Shown here piece by piece: positions 1 to 13,600 of a DNA stretch of 64,000 nt. The stretch is from Spirodela intermedia. Taxonomy: Eukaryota > Streptophyta > Magnoliopsida > Alismatales > Araceae. Under the pieces are notes generated by a model. It was given only the letters and a program-made list of their open reading frames with translations, had not been told where the DNA came from and searched no databases. How positions within the stretch are numbered: position 1 is the stretch's first letter; each line of letters begins with the position of its first letter. Both the position numbers and the translations under genes were made by a program. The stretch covers positions 4,226,759-4,290,758 of the forward strand of contig LR746266.1 of the NCBI GenBank assembly GCA_902729315.2, given 5' to 3'.

Positions 1-615
1 AAGCAGTAAAAGGCTTCCTTCTCAAATGACAAGAGATGGGATGACTGTGAATGCAAGGACAGACCACCGCAGGCCACATGCTCTGTCTTGGGAGGTATGC
101 CTACAGATATCGGACAGTTTTTTTTTCCTTGATAATAATGATTATTAATGTGTTGATAATTCTTATGATTCCCTTGAATAATCATGTGCAAGCTGGCAGT
201 GGCCTGGTCACCTTGTTGTGTAAAAAAAACAAGGTTGAAACTGAACGGATGCATGAACTTAGTACGAATAGGCCTATTCATACTATATCTGGGATGTATG
301 TCGAAAGATGTAAACATGCACTGTTCCTGCGTCCCCCTGCTACATTTTTGGCAGTTGAAACACATGTTCGTGTCCACACTCATCCCCTCCCCCTCCAGTC
401 CCCACTTCCACCCGAAGCAAACCTAAGCTCCTCAAAATAATCGGTTGGACAGTGATAAAAAATTCTTTTAGTCAGGAATGGTTGAGTTGAATTGTTTTTT
501 GCACCAATGCAAAATGGGTTTTATGCCATCATTTTTCGCAACACATTATTCCTTTTAACTGGTTCCTATACCACCCATAAGTGCGTCAATTGATTGTGAT
601 TTGGTATGATTGCAG
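1..615. other. Probable intron / upstream part of SCAPER gene
   Basis: No coding exon is recognised here. The stretch is AT-rich and ends in an AG acceptor (TGATTGCAG, ending at 615) immediately before the first recognisable SCAPER exon, so most of it is probably intron of that gene. Short open frames at 51-440 and 184-426 have no recognisable protein content. Confidence 0.6.
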
Positions 616-3600
616 GTTAGGAGAATGACCACAACACCTAACAGAGCAGAAATACTTTCTTCGTCCATAGAGGCTTTCAAGAAAATTCAACAGGAAAGAG
701 CTGATAGCTATATACTTCAGGATTTGGATATCTTGGGTTGTGCAGACTCTTCTCAACACAAATCCGACAAATTCAAGGACGATTTAACTGGAACAAAGGA
801 TATACGACCAAATCATAAAATTTTTCCTGAGAGAGATGATGTACAACCAAGCAAAAGAGTTCCTAGTGCTAAACAAAGGAAGCAGATTGGAGATATAGCT
901 GTTGTACAGAGAAATACTGTTAATGGGGTCTTATCTCTTCCCGTTTCAAATTCATCACGAGTCCCTATGAAGGTTGGTTCCAGAAATTCGTCTGGGATGG
1001 GTAAAGAGGACAAACTGGAGCATGTTATTGGAGCAGAGAAGCAACCACCTGACAATGACAGAGCTCTGAATGAGATTAAGGTAGAGAAACAAATAAAATC
1101 TCCAGAGACACTAAAAAAACATAGCCTTGTGAGTGATAAGGAGAAGGAAAAGCAAAATCTGGTTCCATGGAAAACAATGGATGCTTGGAAGGAGAAAAGA
1201 AACTGGGAAGATATACTTAGATCCCCAATGAGAACCTCATCACGCGTCTCTCATTCACCTGGTGTAGGCAGAAAAAGTGTGGACCGTGGACGTGTTCTGC
1301 ATCATAAACTGATGTCTCCTGAAAAGAAAAAAAAGACCACTTTGGATGTGAAAAGGGAAGCGGAAGACAGACATGCACGTGCAATGAGAATCAGAAATCA
1401 ACTTGAAAATGAGAGAGTGCAGAGGCTACAGCGGACCTCAGAGAAACTGAATCGTGTCAACGAATGGCAAGCTGTTCGGAGTTTGAAGTTGCGTGAGAGG
1501 ATGCATGCTCGCCATCAGCGTAGTGAATCCCGCCATGAAGCATATTTAGCCCAGGTTGCTAGAAGAGCTGGCGATGAAAGCAGTAAGGTCAATGAGGTCA
1601 GGTTCATTACATCATTGAATGAAGAAAATAAAAAGTTGATACTGCGCCAGAAACTCCACGACTCCGAAGTAAGGCGTGCTGAGAAATTACAGGTGATTAG
1701 AACAAAACAGAAGGAGGATAGTGCGAGGGAAGAAGCTGTCTTAGAACGTAAAAAGCTCCTTGAAGCTGAAAAACTGCAGCGTATCGCTGAGACACAACGG
1801 AGGAAAGAGGAGGCAAAAGTAAGAAGAGAAGAGGAACGAAAGGCGTCTAGTGCAGCACGTGAAGCAAGGGCTGTAGAGCAACTTCGGCGAAAAGAGGTCA
1901 GAGCTAAAGCTCAGCAAGAGGAAGCCGAAATGTTGGCCCAGAAGTTGGCAGAGAGACTCAAGGAAAGTGAGCAACGTCGGAAATTCTACTTAGAACAAAT
2001 ACGTGAAAAGGCATCAATGGATTTTAGAGACCTAACTTCACCTTTACTCCGACGTTCTTTCAGCAAGGAGGGGCAAGGGCGACCTATCCCTGTTAACGGT
2101 GTTGAGGAATATCAAGCGGCATTCAATTTGAGTACTGGGGGTTCTTCTATGGGACCTGGAGATGGCACATTGCATACATCATTGAAGCGCAGAATTAAGA
2201 AAATCCGTCAACGGCTTATGGCTCTCAAGTACGAGTTTAGTGAACCTTCATTGGGTGCCGAATTCGGTGGCATTGGATATAGATCTGTGATGGGAGCTGC
2301 AAGGGCAAAAGTTGGAAGGTGGCTTCAAGACCTTCAAAGGCTTCGCCAGGCAAGGAAAGAAGGCGCTGCAAGCATTGGATTAATTGTTGTGGACATGATA
2401 AAGGTATGTGCACTTGTGCATTTTTTTTTTTCTTCGTTTCTAATGAAGTGATTCCATGGCGCATCCCATCTTTTTTTTTTCTTCGCTTGTAGAAGTCTTA
2501 TATTATCATCAAATCTTCCTCAAAATAAAATCAAAAATATTCTGTTGATATGGCCATTATTGCCTGTCTGTGTTTTTTCCTTTCCACAGTATTTAGAGGG
2601 GAAGGAACCTGAATTGCATGCATCCCGGAAAGCAGGTTTAATTGATTTCATAGCTTCTGCGCTGCCTGCCTCTCACACTTCGAGGCCTGAAGCATGCCAG
2701 GTTACAAGATATCTTTTACGACTCCTGCAAGTGGTTCTGTCAATGCCCACAAATCGGAGTTATTTTCTTTCTCAGAATCTATTGCCTCCTATTATTCCGA
2801 TGTTATCTGCTTCTCTTGAGAATTACATCAAGATAGCAGCCTCTTCGAATCTTTCTGGAACCTCCACCATCCTCTCAAATAAAACATATGTTGAGAATTT
2901 GGAATCAATTGCTGAAGTACTTGATGGTTTCTTGTGTACTGTTACAACAATATTGGGTCACATTCACTCTGATGACCTGCAACTTCAAATGTATAATGGT
3001 TTGGTGGAATTGGTTGTTTCTTATCAAATCATCCATCGCCTTCGTGACCTTTTTGCCCTTTATGATAGGCCCCAGGTAGAGGGATCTCCATTTCCTTCCT
3101 CCATTCTTTTGAGCCTGAACCTGTTGGCAGTCTTGACCTCTAGATCTGGAATGGTCTCATCAATTGATTGGGAATCTTACCTATTTAATACATTCCCAGA
3201 AACTGGTAGAAAAGGAGATATTCTCGGAAAAGATTCGACCAGCTGGTGTACTGGAGACATTGCTATTGTACGTGAAAACTCTCAGAATCTTAATTCAGCA
3301 ACAGTTTCAGAACCTGTTTCTGCTGCAGTTGATCACTCTGGCCGGACAAACAGGGGGGAAGAGTCTTCACAGGACGTTATATCCCTGTTAAATGTCCCAG
3401 ACATTCACATGTCTGATGGGAATCGTCAGAATAAGGTGTCTGATATCTCACATGATGTGGAAGGCATTGAAGTTACTTCTTCTATGAGTTCTAAATTTAA
3501 CCCAGGCAAAAGTGCAAGTGTTATCTCAGAGGAACATTCTGAAATTATTGTGCTGTCGAAAATTGAGAACCACAATACAGATGTCAGAGATGAAAGATGT

Positions 3601-6445
3601 AAAAGATGGGAACCGATGATATCAGTTACTGATGAGTGCAGAAAGGAGGTGATGCTGAAGCAACCTGAAACGCTCCTTATTTCAGCCATCTCTGAAACAG
3701 GTCTCGTCAGTCTTCCTTCTCTTTTAACAGCTGTGCTCCTGCAGGCAAACAATAGATTGTCATCAGAACAGGTATGTACATTCAGGCTTACAACAAATTG
3801 CCCTTCGTTTTCTCCATGTCTGTCACAATTCATTTTCTCGGTACTTGTGATACATATTTATTGAATTACATTAATTCACGATAGAGAACTCAGAAGTCTG
3901 TTTTCCTAAAACGCGAGCTATCTGATGCTGGCCTAATTTTTTTTTAATCTTAAATCACACTGTTTATGGATGAGTTTTCTGAATATGATAACACCATGTT
4001 TTTGGGACATGAAGACATTCCTAGTAAGTAATGAATCTTCTTAAACCAGTCGGTGATATGTACCCTATTCTGTAGACTACTAATAACAGTAGTACCTGAG
4101 CCAAAATCTTATGTCTTGATGGTTTGATCGTTCAAAGATGGTTGATTAGTCAGTGTGAAAGAACCACAAAATCCCAAAAGGCATCTTAACACAATTATTT
4201 ATGATGCGAGGGAATTTCAAAACTTGGGGTGTCCAGAGGAAAATGTTAGTATGCCCCCGACACACCTTGCTTATCATTTATCCCCTATTTAAACATATTC
4301 TGAAACTATGTATCATATTTTTCTAGGCCCAATATCATATGCTAAAGACCCACTCTTGTCTTCGCCCATGTATCGTCCATGAAGCTAAAACGACGAGTCC
4401 AGACTTTCTTAGACCAGTGAACTCCAAGTTCTCTGCTCCATCTAGAAACACCACGATCGGCACTTGGAACAGGGCTTGATGTGAAGCTTAGATTTCAGCG
4501 AAATAATCTCCCGGATTTTGACTACAATGGGTCGTCATAATACATTTGTAATAGAACCAAGAAGAAGACCATGTAGATGCTTTGTGGAATAAAGGGAATG
4601 TTTTGGGTTCCTCAATGTTGGTGACCAAATGTTGAAAAGGTTACCTTGTAGAAGGTTTGTTGTAATCACTACATTACCTTGTAGCGGATCATTTGTCCTG
4701 TGTATGGTCAGTCCCATGTTTTCTGCACTTGCTTATCCATTATTAATACAAATGATAAAATTCTAATCGTCCTGTTGACCAATGGGATCACTTGACAATT
4801 GCCCAATATTTCTTTTTTTTTTTTGGTGCAGATTTCTCTATGATCTGGTGCGAATTCTTTTAATCTGGGTAAAATGTGTGGATCTTTTGACTCCAAATTC
4901 CTTTGATCTTCTCTGCTAAACGCATACTTATTAACTTAAAGACTGAACATCTAGAGATATTACATTAATCTTGTCCGTGAAGAGCTAGATTTGCTGCAGT
5001 TCTGGCGCTTCTGACGATTAGTGTCTATTTCTCTTGTAATTCTGCATGCTATTTTTCTGTAGTCTACCTCTGGTGGCACTGTTGTTCTTTGATTGTTTGA
5101 TACCGTATATTTTTCCAGACTGCATATGCTCTTCCGTGTAATTTCGAAGAAGTGGCAACCGGTGTCTTGAAGGTCTTGAACAATATTGCTCTCCTCGATA
5201 TTACTCTTCTGCAGAATATGCTAGTAAGCCTCCATTATTCGTTTTTTTTTTTTTTTTTTTTTAAAGCTTTGCAGGGAGGAGAAATTCTCAACTGTCTCAT
5301 ATCATTTGATGTTTTTTTCTGGCACTAGCTGTCTCATTTCATTACATGCTATGGATTATTTCTCCATTCATTCAATACTTCATTAATATGCGCAGGCTAG
5401 GCCTGATCTACAGATGGAATTCTTCCACTTGATGAGTTTTCTTCTCTCTCATTGCAATAGCAAATGGAAAGGAGCTAACGATCAGGTGACCTGCCACTGT
5501 AAATTTTGCTGATTTGATACTTTGCTCTTATTATCACAACATTTTCTGGGTTTTCCCGTTGATTTTGGTGCTAATATTTAGTGGATACAATAGGATAGTG
5601 ATGATCCCATACCTCTGACCATACTAGAGAAGCATTTTCCTATAAATGGCCATGATTTTGGCCATTGACCTTTAGGAAACTCCGGCTTCAAGTTTTTTTT
5701 TTTTCCCCTTTTTTTTTAACAGGTGGGCTTTCTACTTCTCGAGTCTCTTCTTCTTCTTGGCTACTTTGCTCTGTTCCATCCAGGAAATCAAGAAGTTCTT
5801 CGCTGGGGCAAGAATCCAACAATCCTACACAAGGTAAGCTGACCACGTCTGTACAGTTTTTACCCTCTTTGACTTTTGCAGTTGTTTGCAAAACCTAATT
5901 TGGCTTCTGGTTGAGAACAGGTCTGCGATTTGCCATTTGTGTTCTTCAGTGACCCAGAGTTGACGCCTATATTGGCCGGCACGCTTGTGGCCGCTTGCTA
6001 TGGATGTGAGCAGAATAGAGATGTGGTGCAGCAGGAACTAAGTATGGAGATGCTGCTCACATTGCTCCGGTCTTGCAGACAAGAGCTACAACGCTGCAGA
6101 CCCACTTCATTGATGCTGGATTCTCAACTGTCTGATGTTCCAGTTCGTGGCAACCAGATAGCTGTAGAATATAAAAGGCCTTCAGGAGACTTTCCCTCGC
6201 GCACCAACGGGAGGGGCGCCCAAGCTATGGCCGGAAGAGTTGTCTCTGGTAGCAATGTGAAAATCAGTAGAGTTAAAAACCACAGAGATGGTAAGCTAAG
6301 AACATGCGACGATTGGGCTCTCAAGCACAACCTACCAGCTTCGGGTGTGGCTTCTTCTTTCATGTTGCACAGTAGACTTCCCAGCGTCTTAATAGACAAG
6401 GCAGAGGAATTCTTTCTAGCTGGGATTCCGAAAGAACCAGCTTGA
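616..6445 (+). CDS. SCAPER: SCAPER homologue (S-phase cyclin A-associated protein in the ER), 3' part
   Basis: Exons read from splice sites are 616-2403, 2590-3771, 5119-5223, 5396-5485, 5723-5833 and 5921-6445; all join in phase 0 and end in TGA. About 1,220 residues are visible. The N-terminal exons lie upstream of the window: the first visible exon opens VRRMTTTPNRAEIL, an internal segment of plant SCAPER proteins. The first large exon encodes the family block WKEKRNWEDIL followed by a long charged Arg/Lys/Glu coiled coil (about fragment residues 240-465). Later exons encode helical repeats and the C-terminal signature LLLLGYFALFHPGNQEVLRW and DLPFVFFSDPEL. In animals SCAPER is an ER-associated cyclin A binder and an adaptor recruiting CCR4-NOT during tubulin mRNA autoregulation; its role in plants is not established, so function is inferred. 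The 3' end converges on the helicase gene. Family assignment is strong; exon borders are manual. Confidence 0.93.
3772..5118 (+). other. Long SCAPER intron
   Basis: Flanked by a GTATGTAC donor after a CAG codon and a TTTTTCCAG acceptor. No coding potential or mobile-element structure is recognised inside its 1.35 kb. Confidence 0.8.
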
Positions 6446-7600
6446 ACTGATGCTACTGGCCACAGAGATATGAACTTGATACCATCAGGAATATTTTGTC
6501 CATATTTTTCAAGAAGCGATCCTGTCCACAATTAAGAAAGCAGCAGGTGGAAACCTCGCAGCTGGAGAAGATCTCTTTGGAGGTGAAGGATCTTGGATTC
6601 AAGATGGCCTGTCAGGAGTCTTCCCTTGAATCCTTCACCAGAATTTCTATACATAGTTCGTTAAATTTGTTGACTTTTCACTGAATGATGTCGCCCTACT
6701 GCTCCTGGCTCAACAGCAGCAGACATGAGCGTAAGTTGAGCACCTGAAAAATCAAGCCATTAGTTGAATGAAACTTCAAACATTTAAAACTGAGTGTTTA
6801 GGGGCTCAGTTTCATATTCATAGATTTGAGCAGGAACATAAACAAGATTATATGGTATGGCCACTGAGAGCGGAATCCTTTGGGGAAGAGTTTGACAACT
6901 GCAATGTACTTCTTGAAGTTCTAGAGAGGGATCACCTTATACCATCTATGAGTACACCAGAAAACCTCAGAAAACCTCCCCTTCACCCCACCTCCTCAAG
7001 TGGTCAAGAAGGGGTTGGTCTCATTTTATTTCTATCTGACAGGACAAACAAATAGGAAGGGTAAGGTAGATAGACTGTTCACGTGTAGGTGGCTTCACTT
7101 GTCTCGTAAACTTCCGGACTAGGAAAATTATGCAGAACTACCTAGGATTCAACTCTCCAGCGCAGGCGATTCGGCACCACCTTTTCTTGTGTCAGGCGAT
7201 CGCTAAAAGCCTCAACAAAAAAGGTGATCTCCATCTATTGAGCTTGTATTCGTCAAGGGAAAGTAGCATGATTTTTGGCACCTTTGTTCTCTGTAATGGG
7301 TGGTGGATCTTTGTGAAAGCTATCTCATGTAACAGCAGGATGTCACCTGATAATGGCGCGATGAGAAGCAGATGCCCACACAACACAGGTCATATGAACA
7401 ATCAACTTGAGTTTATCAACGAAATAGCATGACCAAATTTTGTGAACTTGCATTTCATAGGCCATTTTCGTATACGAGGTTGTGAGAGATTTGCATTCGT
7501 TAAAATATGAATGTATTTACAGGTCTACGCAAGATATGCTAACTAACAGACCTAAACATTTCGGAGAAGCTAGTGAGATACCACACCACTCTCGAACTTA
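6446..7600. other. Convergent intergenic region between SCAPER and the helicase gene
   Basis: This 1.15 kb lies between two stop codons of convergent genes and must hold both 3' UTRs. Open frames at 6768-7055 and 7130-7432 show no recognisable domain. An imperfect hairpin lies near 6580-6645, where GGTGAAGGAT is answered by ATCCTTCACC. No clear gene is present. Confidence 0.6.
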
Positions 7601-10600
7601 TTATGGTGCTTGGCTGTCATCTTGAACGAAGTAGGCACTACCAGGGACCTTTACAAAGAGCTCTTCTTCCTCGTTACCCTTTCCATCGTCTAATTGCTCA
7701 ACCTGAAAGATTACATGCAAATCAAGAAAACGTGGGGGATTAAAGCTTAGAGCATTCCACGTTAGAGAAGGTCACCTAGGACATAGTTAATCAGAAAAGA
7801 ATGGGCAAAAGTATAGGGCTGAAAAATTCCAGCTTAAATCAGAGAAGGTCACCTTGGAGTTTGGTGAACCAATATTTGCCTTTGGGGGCAAAAAAAAGGT
7901 CAAAGAGAAAAGCCATAGGAAACAGGAAAACTAATAAATAGGTGAAAGTGAGGCCAATGTTAAGTGCCAACCATTTGGCCTTTACTTAAATTTACCAGTG
8001 TGAATTGCCTTTTTTAGTAAAAAATAAAGTATCTAGTTTAAATGTGGGCATTTCTACCGACATCCTGCAGGAAAATTAGTGAAGGTTTTCCTATATAGTT
8101 ATAAAACCGTTTTTCTGGACCATACTTGTTAAAATTACTGAAGGGTCCACACTTACATCTTTGAGGTTGGCAATTTTGTTCCCTCGGAGCTCATTCATGA
8201 CAATTCGAAGTCGTTCCTTTGCTCTTGTTTGCATCAAACGTCGCTCCACCTGTTGAGCAGCAGTAACGTCTGAATGACATGCTACACATAGTGTCCTCAT
8301 ATTCTCGAGTCTGCATTCTCCTGCGAAAGCTTCATGATTAAGTGACCGAAAATCCGGCGCAATATAAGGTTAATCAATGAAAGTTTCATTGATTAACTTT
8401 GTTCAAACTGTGAACGAATTTCGAACCTCCGCCTTTGTATACGGGAACTATGTGGTCTGCATGCCAAGCATTGCCCTCGGTCGGATCATTGGCTAGTTTC
8501 TCGAGCCTGCAATACGTTGAATAAACATCATGCTCTGAACAGTTTACATAGAATCAGAGATAACTTGTACTTCACCATGGCCGGGAAGCTTTTCGTTGGA
8601 AGTGATTGTCATTATTAGTTAAGAAATGTTTATTTTATGCATTACAGCCATCGTGTGACAGAAAATTATTCAGAAAGCTGTAAAAAGAAAGTAACAGAAA
8701 CGAAATAAGAGTACAAGCCGAACAAATTGGTATGGGACCAATAAAAGCACTAAAACAATGACCATCAGATAATTTTAGTCCAAGAATCAACCGAATTTAT
8801 AAAAATAAATAGGGACACAGTGCTGGATAATTAAACGGAACAACAAGTTTAGTTTTCTTGTAGACAGAGGATGGAATGATTAAGGGAGACTCACAACTTT
8901 CTTTTGTTAGCCACCTGCGGGGCCACCTGCGAAATGTATTTACGTCGTCTTTCGGTGGATAGTGGTCTTATACGTTCCACAAGTCTGTGGCAGTCTAACT
9001 TGCAAACTGTACATATACCGTGTTCTATTTGAAAAAGAGCCTGAAATTTGAGATCGTTAATTGAATGTGGTTCGTGAAATCAAGAAGAAAATCGAGTAAG
9101 TGGATCAAACAAAATTTAATCAGCTAATGCCTTCTTCTGGCATAAAGTATCGGAAGTAGAAAATGAAAATCATGTAAGAAAGAGAACCTCACGAAGAAAT
9201 CTTTGACTGGTTCTTGTACGATATTCTTGAAAGCAACTCAAGTCGCAGAACAAATCCTCAAAAAACTCCGGCTGCTGTGCAAGCCTGCCACTGAAAAAGA
9301 TGGATCATCAATGTGCAGCAGAGAACAGGCAACTGTCCTGATCAGCATCACAAAACAAACCTGCATGGTGATTGACAGAGTTTACAAAGAGGCACATTGT
9401 TCATCCAAGCTTGAAAGTATACTTTCTTCCTCCTAGGACCCCTCTGGAGAGTGATCTTTTTCCAAACACCATGTTCTGGTAAGCAATGACTTATCTCAGT
9501 GAAAGGGGTTAATCTTCTTTTACTTCCACCTCTCAGCAATCCCTGACAATTTACAGGTTAATTCTCAAAATATCACTTAACGTTGCATTGACAATAGAAA
9601 AAATTAAGGTTTTCTCGTATTTTCACTCGTTTCTGAGTTAGTAGAAAAAATAAAGCTCTAATTTGGGTTAGGTATAAATCCTCATAAGAAACAATGTCTG
9701 TGAGAAACTTCAAATAAATTTATATAGCGTTTAATCCTACGGCATGTCTTGTGAAGTTCCAAGGAAAGACTATATACAAAATAACTCATTCCTGCTATTG
9801 CTGAATAGTTGGGATTTAGAAGACGATGGCCTGATAAACTATCGTTTGAGTGAAAATATCATTTTTAGCACATCTCAGCTGCAGTTATAGTTCAAACAGG
9901 AAAAATATTTAAATATTAAAAATGTAATGAGAAGAGCTTGATAATTTTCTTGTCAACAAAAATAAAGGGAATGAACAGTAGATTATTCTATTGTCTATGA
10001 CCCTCAAAAAGAAACCATTGTATAAGCCAGCATATTCGCTCACCCCAGCACCAGAATACTTAGCAGAAAGATATAGGAGTAATTTCAACATTTATAACTG
10101 ATCATTTAAAAAAGAAGTATACACAGCGAATTTTCCTTTCTGCCTCTCTCTCTCTCTCTCTCTAAGTTCATAGGATCAACCATCATGGTTACCGAGGAGA
10201 TGAAGGGTCTTTCATCATTCAATGGAACTTTTTTGGTAGAAAGTGAGTCGTAATTTTGTTCTTGTCTGGATAAAGATGGCAATGAGATTCAATAAACACT
10301 GTAAGACAGATAGCACGCGACATAATGAAAATCTCAAAGAACAAGCAACTTTTCTAAAGATCCATACCCCTCTCCCGTGATTGACGCTTTCCTTCAAGTA
10401 GCAAAGCTCTAGGAGTAGAGGAAGCTGTAGAGGCTTTCCCAGCAAATTCTTTTGGTCAACAGGTCTTAGACCATTCCACTCCTTCCTGAAGGTCTTCAAG
10501 ACCTCCCAGTATGCAGGATTTCCTTTAACAAGATGACCTTCTCCATTCTTATTATCAAGAGGTGAAAATTCCGAGTCCAGTTCCTCTGGACGAAAATTTA

Positions 10601-13600
10601 CATAAAGCGGTTTTGGTCTCAAGTCCACCCCGGAGACACAGACATACAAGTGGATACGACCAGTGTACCCACTTACCTGGACAAGAAGAATACGAAAACG
10701 ATCAGCTGATCTGCTTATTTCACTATGTTCTAAAGACGAAAAATTACAAGGAGCAAATGAAGCATAGAGAGAGAAAAAGCAGAGGTTGACAGGTCATCGT
10801 TAGGATACATATCACAAGTGGGTATACGTTCCTGCAAGGGAAAAATATCAATAATACTGCATGTCAATTGATCTATTGACAGCATGATTCTCCAAAATAA
10901 GGAATCAATTGTTCATCTTCTACTTTCGCCACTAAAAAATGTAACTGATGTTGAGCAGTAAAGAATGAGAGGCAGGTCTTTGACAGATGAAATACCATGA
11001 ATTTCGTGAGTTTAATAGCATCCTAGTTAATGAAGATAACAAAAATATTAAATGAAACCCTCCATGCTACGAACCGAATTATCTGCAATTAAGAAGGAAC
11101 CAGTGGAACTACGTGACAACTTAAAATTTGTGTGCATTGGGATCCAATAAAGGGAAGAGAACGTTCCATTAGAAAATGGATATTTATGACATTTTCTTGT
11201 GTACATGAGTAACTATCCATAACGTAAAGCATAAAAGCATGAAGAGATCATTCTAGAAAGAACTCTGGCACTACGAACCAAATCAGCTTGGATTTTCCGT
11301 TTGGAGATGAGCCTTATTCAAACAGACAAGAAAAGTCGAAATGGACGCATGAAAAGCTTTTTGAAGTACATTTTTTTATATACACTGAAATTAAGTGTTT
11401 GCGGACCGAATAAGCACAAAGATCAGCGAAGATTCTTCTGAGACTTTGGCCCCAAAATCCATCCTAGATAGAAAAATAGGCACAGCTTAGAAACTATCAG
11501 GGGGTGGGTTGCATCCAACCCTTGATGGTGTCCAGCTCTGACTCCCATTGCTTATTTTCTCTCTCCTTGTCCGACTACACATTCCTTGCACCATGCCAGT
11601 GTCATCCTCCGACCACATTCCTCAGTGGTAATCTTCCAGCACACCCATTCCCCTATATCTTGGTTACGCACTTCCACTATGCACCCTTTTTCCCCCTTCA
11701 CAAGTGACACCCTCCCACCATATGTCCCCTGACGTTGCCAGCTACATCCCCCACAACAAATGCCACTCCGGCTATTCACCAGAATTTCCCTCCCAACAAG
11801 CCTCTTTCTCTCTTTGCAAACATCATCTTCTCACCATATGCTCCCCCAGCAAAGTGAGATCCACAACCACGTCCAGTTACCCCGCCTCTGGTTGCATCCT
11901 TCATCACTTCTTTTGCCTTCCCCTGCCACTGCCCCTTTTCTTTCCCTTCTTCTAGCAACACCCCTCATTTTTCTTCCTCCAGTGAGCACCTCCTTGCTGC
12001 CCTTCCTTCTCCCTTCCCATCTAGTGCACCCCCCTCTCCTTGCATGATCGGGTATGATGCCTCCTGCCCTAAAGTTGTAACTAGAAATGGTGGCATTATC
12101 TTCTAGGCGATAAATAGAGGCATTTTATTTTCGATGAGAAAAAATAGCAGGAAAATTACTGTAGATACTATGAGCTATTACCAGGTATCCTAAGAAACGA
12201 GTTTCTGGACATTTCTCTTCAAACTGAGTAACCAGAATCATCAAATATCACAGTCGGATGAATAAACAAAGAAATGGACACGATACAGCTACCTCAAGCC
12301 GCAGGGAATCTTCTGGAGATCTAAAACTCGAGTCAGCTTTACTCTGCTCAGCGTCAATGGCGTCAATTCCTTTATCATCATAACACATCTTTGTCACTCA
12401 CCATTCTTTCAGTTATGAATATGTTTGGAAAGAAACCAGATCAAATTTAAAATAGAGATATATCACAAGCTGTCACCTGATGAACCATGTTTCCCCTTTT
12501 CGCCATCCAATTTAGTCATCCAATAAGAACCAGAATTTATGTTTTCTGTAGAGTTCAGAGCATTAGACTCTACACAACCAGATGAGCTAGAACACCCTCC
12601 TAGGCCATTGATTGTTTCAACCTGTTTAAAAAAGTGAGGGAAAACCCAGGACCTTAGTTCATGCCACACGGAGTAACAATAAAAACCACCAAACTGTGAA
12701 TAAAGACCAACTGTAGAAAGGCTAGACAGGCACCGCAAACTTGCACATAGCCATTGGAACAGAACTCGTATTAGTTTCTGTTGACTGACCACATATGCAT
12801 TTCCCTTTGTCTTTGCCATTGTCCTGAATTCTCCATTCAACTACCGATGGAAAACGTCATCAAACACAGATTAAATCTGACAAAAATAATGTATCTTGTG
12901 GAGCAAGTATCGATTACTAATATTCATGTGCTTCAAAAGGTATAGACCTGATGTTCCAGTTTCTACAATAACATCGGAAGAGCTTTCTGGATGTACTATG
13001 TAGGGATTCTCTCCTTGATAGCGAAGATGAAGAACACTGTCGACCTGTAAAACCAAATGATTACAGAAATCGCTTTACAAAGGGATAAAATGGCCACTAA
13101 AATGACGAGCGAAAACTGCATCTTCAAGGCAAAAAATAAACACATCCAAATTTGAGACCATCCATAAAGCACATCCGAACAGCTATGTAATTCACACTGT
13201 ATGCAATTAGCTTCGTCAGAAATTTTGCATCACAAATCATGCAGGCCCACGATTTCGTGGCCTGAAGCAAGGGTAACATTTTCTTGTCTACTATACAGAT
13301 GACGAATGTATTTCGGATCGAAAACGTGTCAGGGACTCAGTTGGCGTAATCTGGAGCCTTTAGATAACATAGAAAACAGACTCGCAAACCTCCGGTGCCA
13401 AGGACTAGTTTATCAAACCAAAGATGAAATTTAAAAGCTAAACATTTTTGGGAAATTATATAATTAAACAAGAGCACATAAACAAGATAATAAAAATAAT
13501 TTTGTAATGCTGGCTGGGAAATGCTGCAATGAGATTATAAGGACAATTAGAAAGAGGTTCACGGAAGGGCTGAGCAATAAAATTAGGGAATGTGTAGTTG

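Noticed and set aside
51-440. 129-aa open frame near the left end
   Set aside because: No domain, composition typical of AT-rich non-coding DNA, and an intron acceptor of the SCAPER gene lies just downstream.
11504-12047. Several open frames in the pyrimidine-rich block
   Set aside because: Overlapping frames on both strands with Pro/Ser/Leu- or Gly/Arg/Glu-rich translations arise from base composition; the block is inside a helicase intron.
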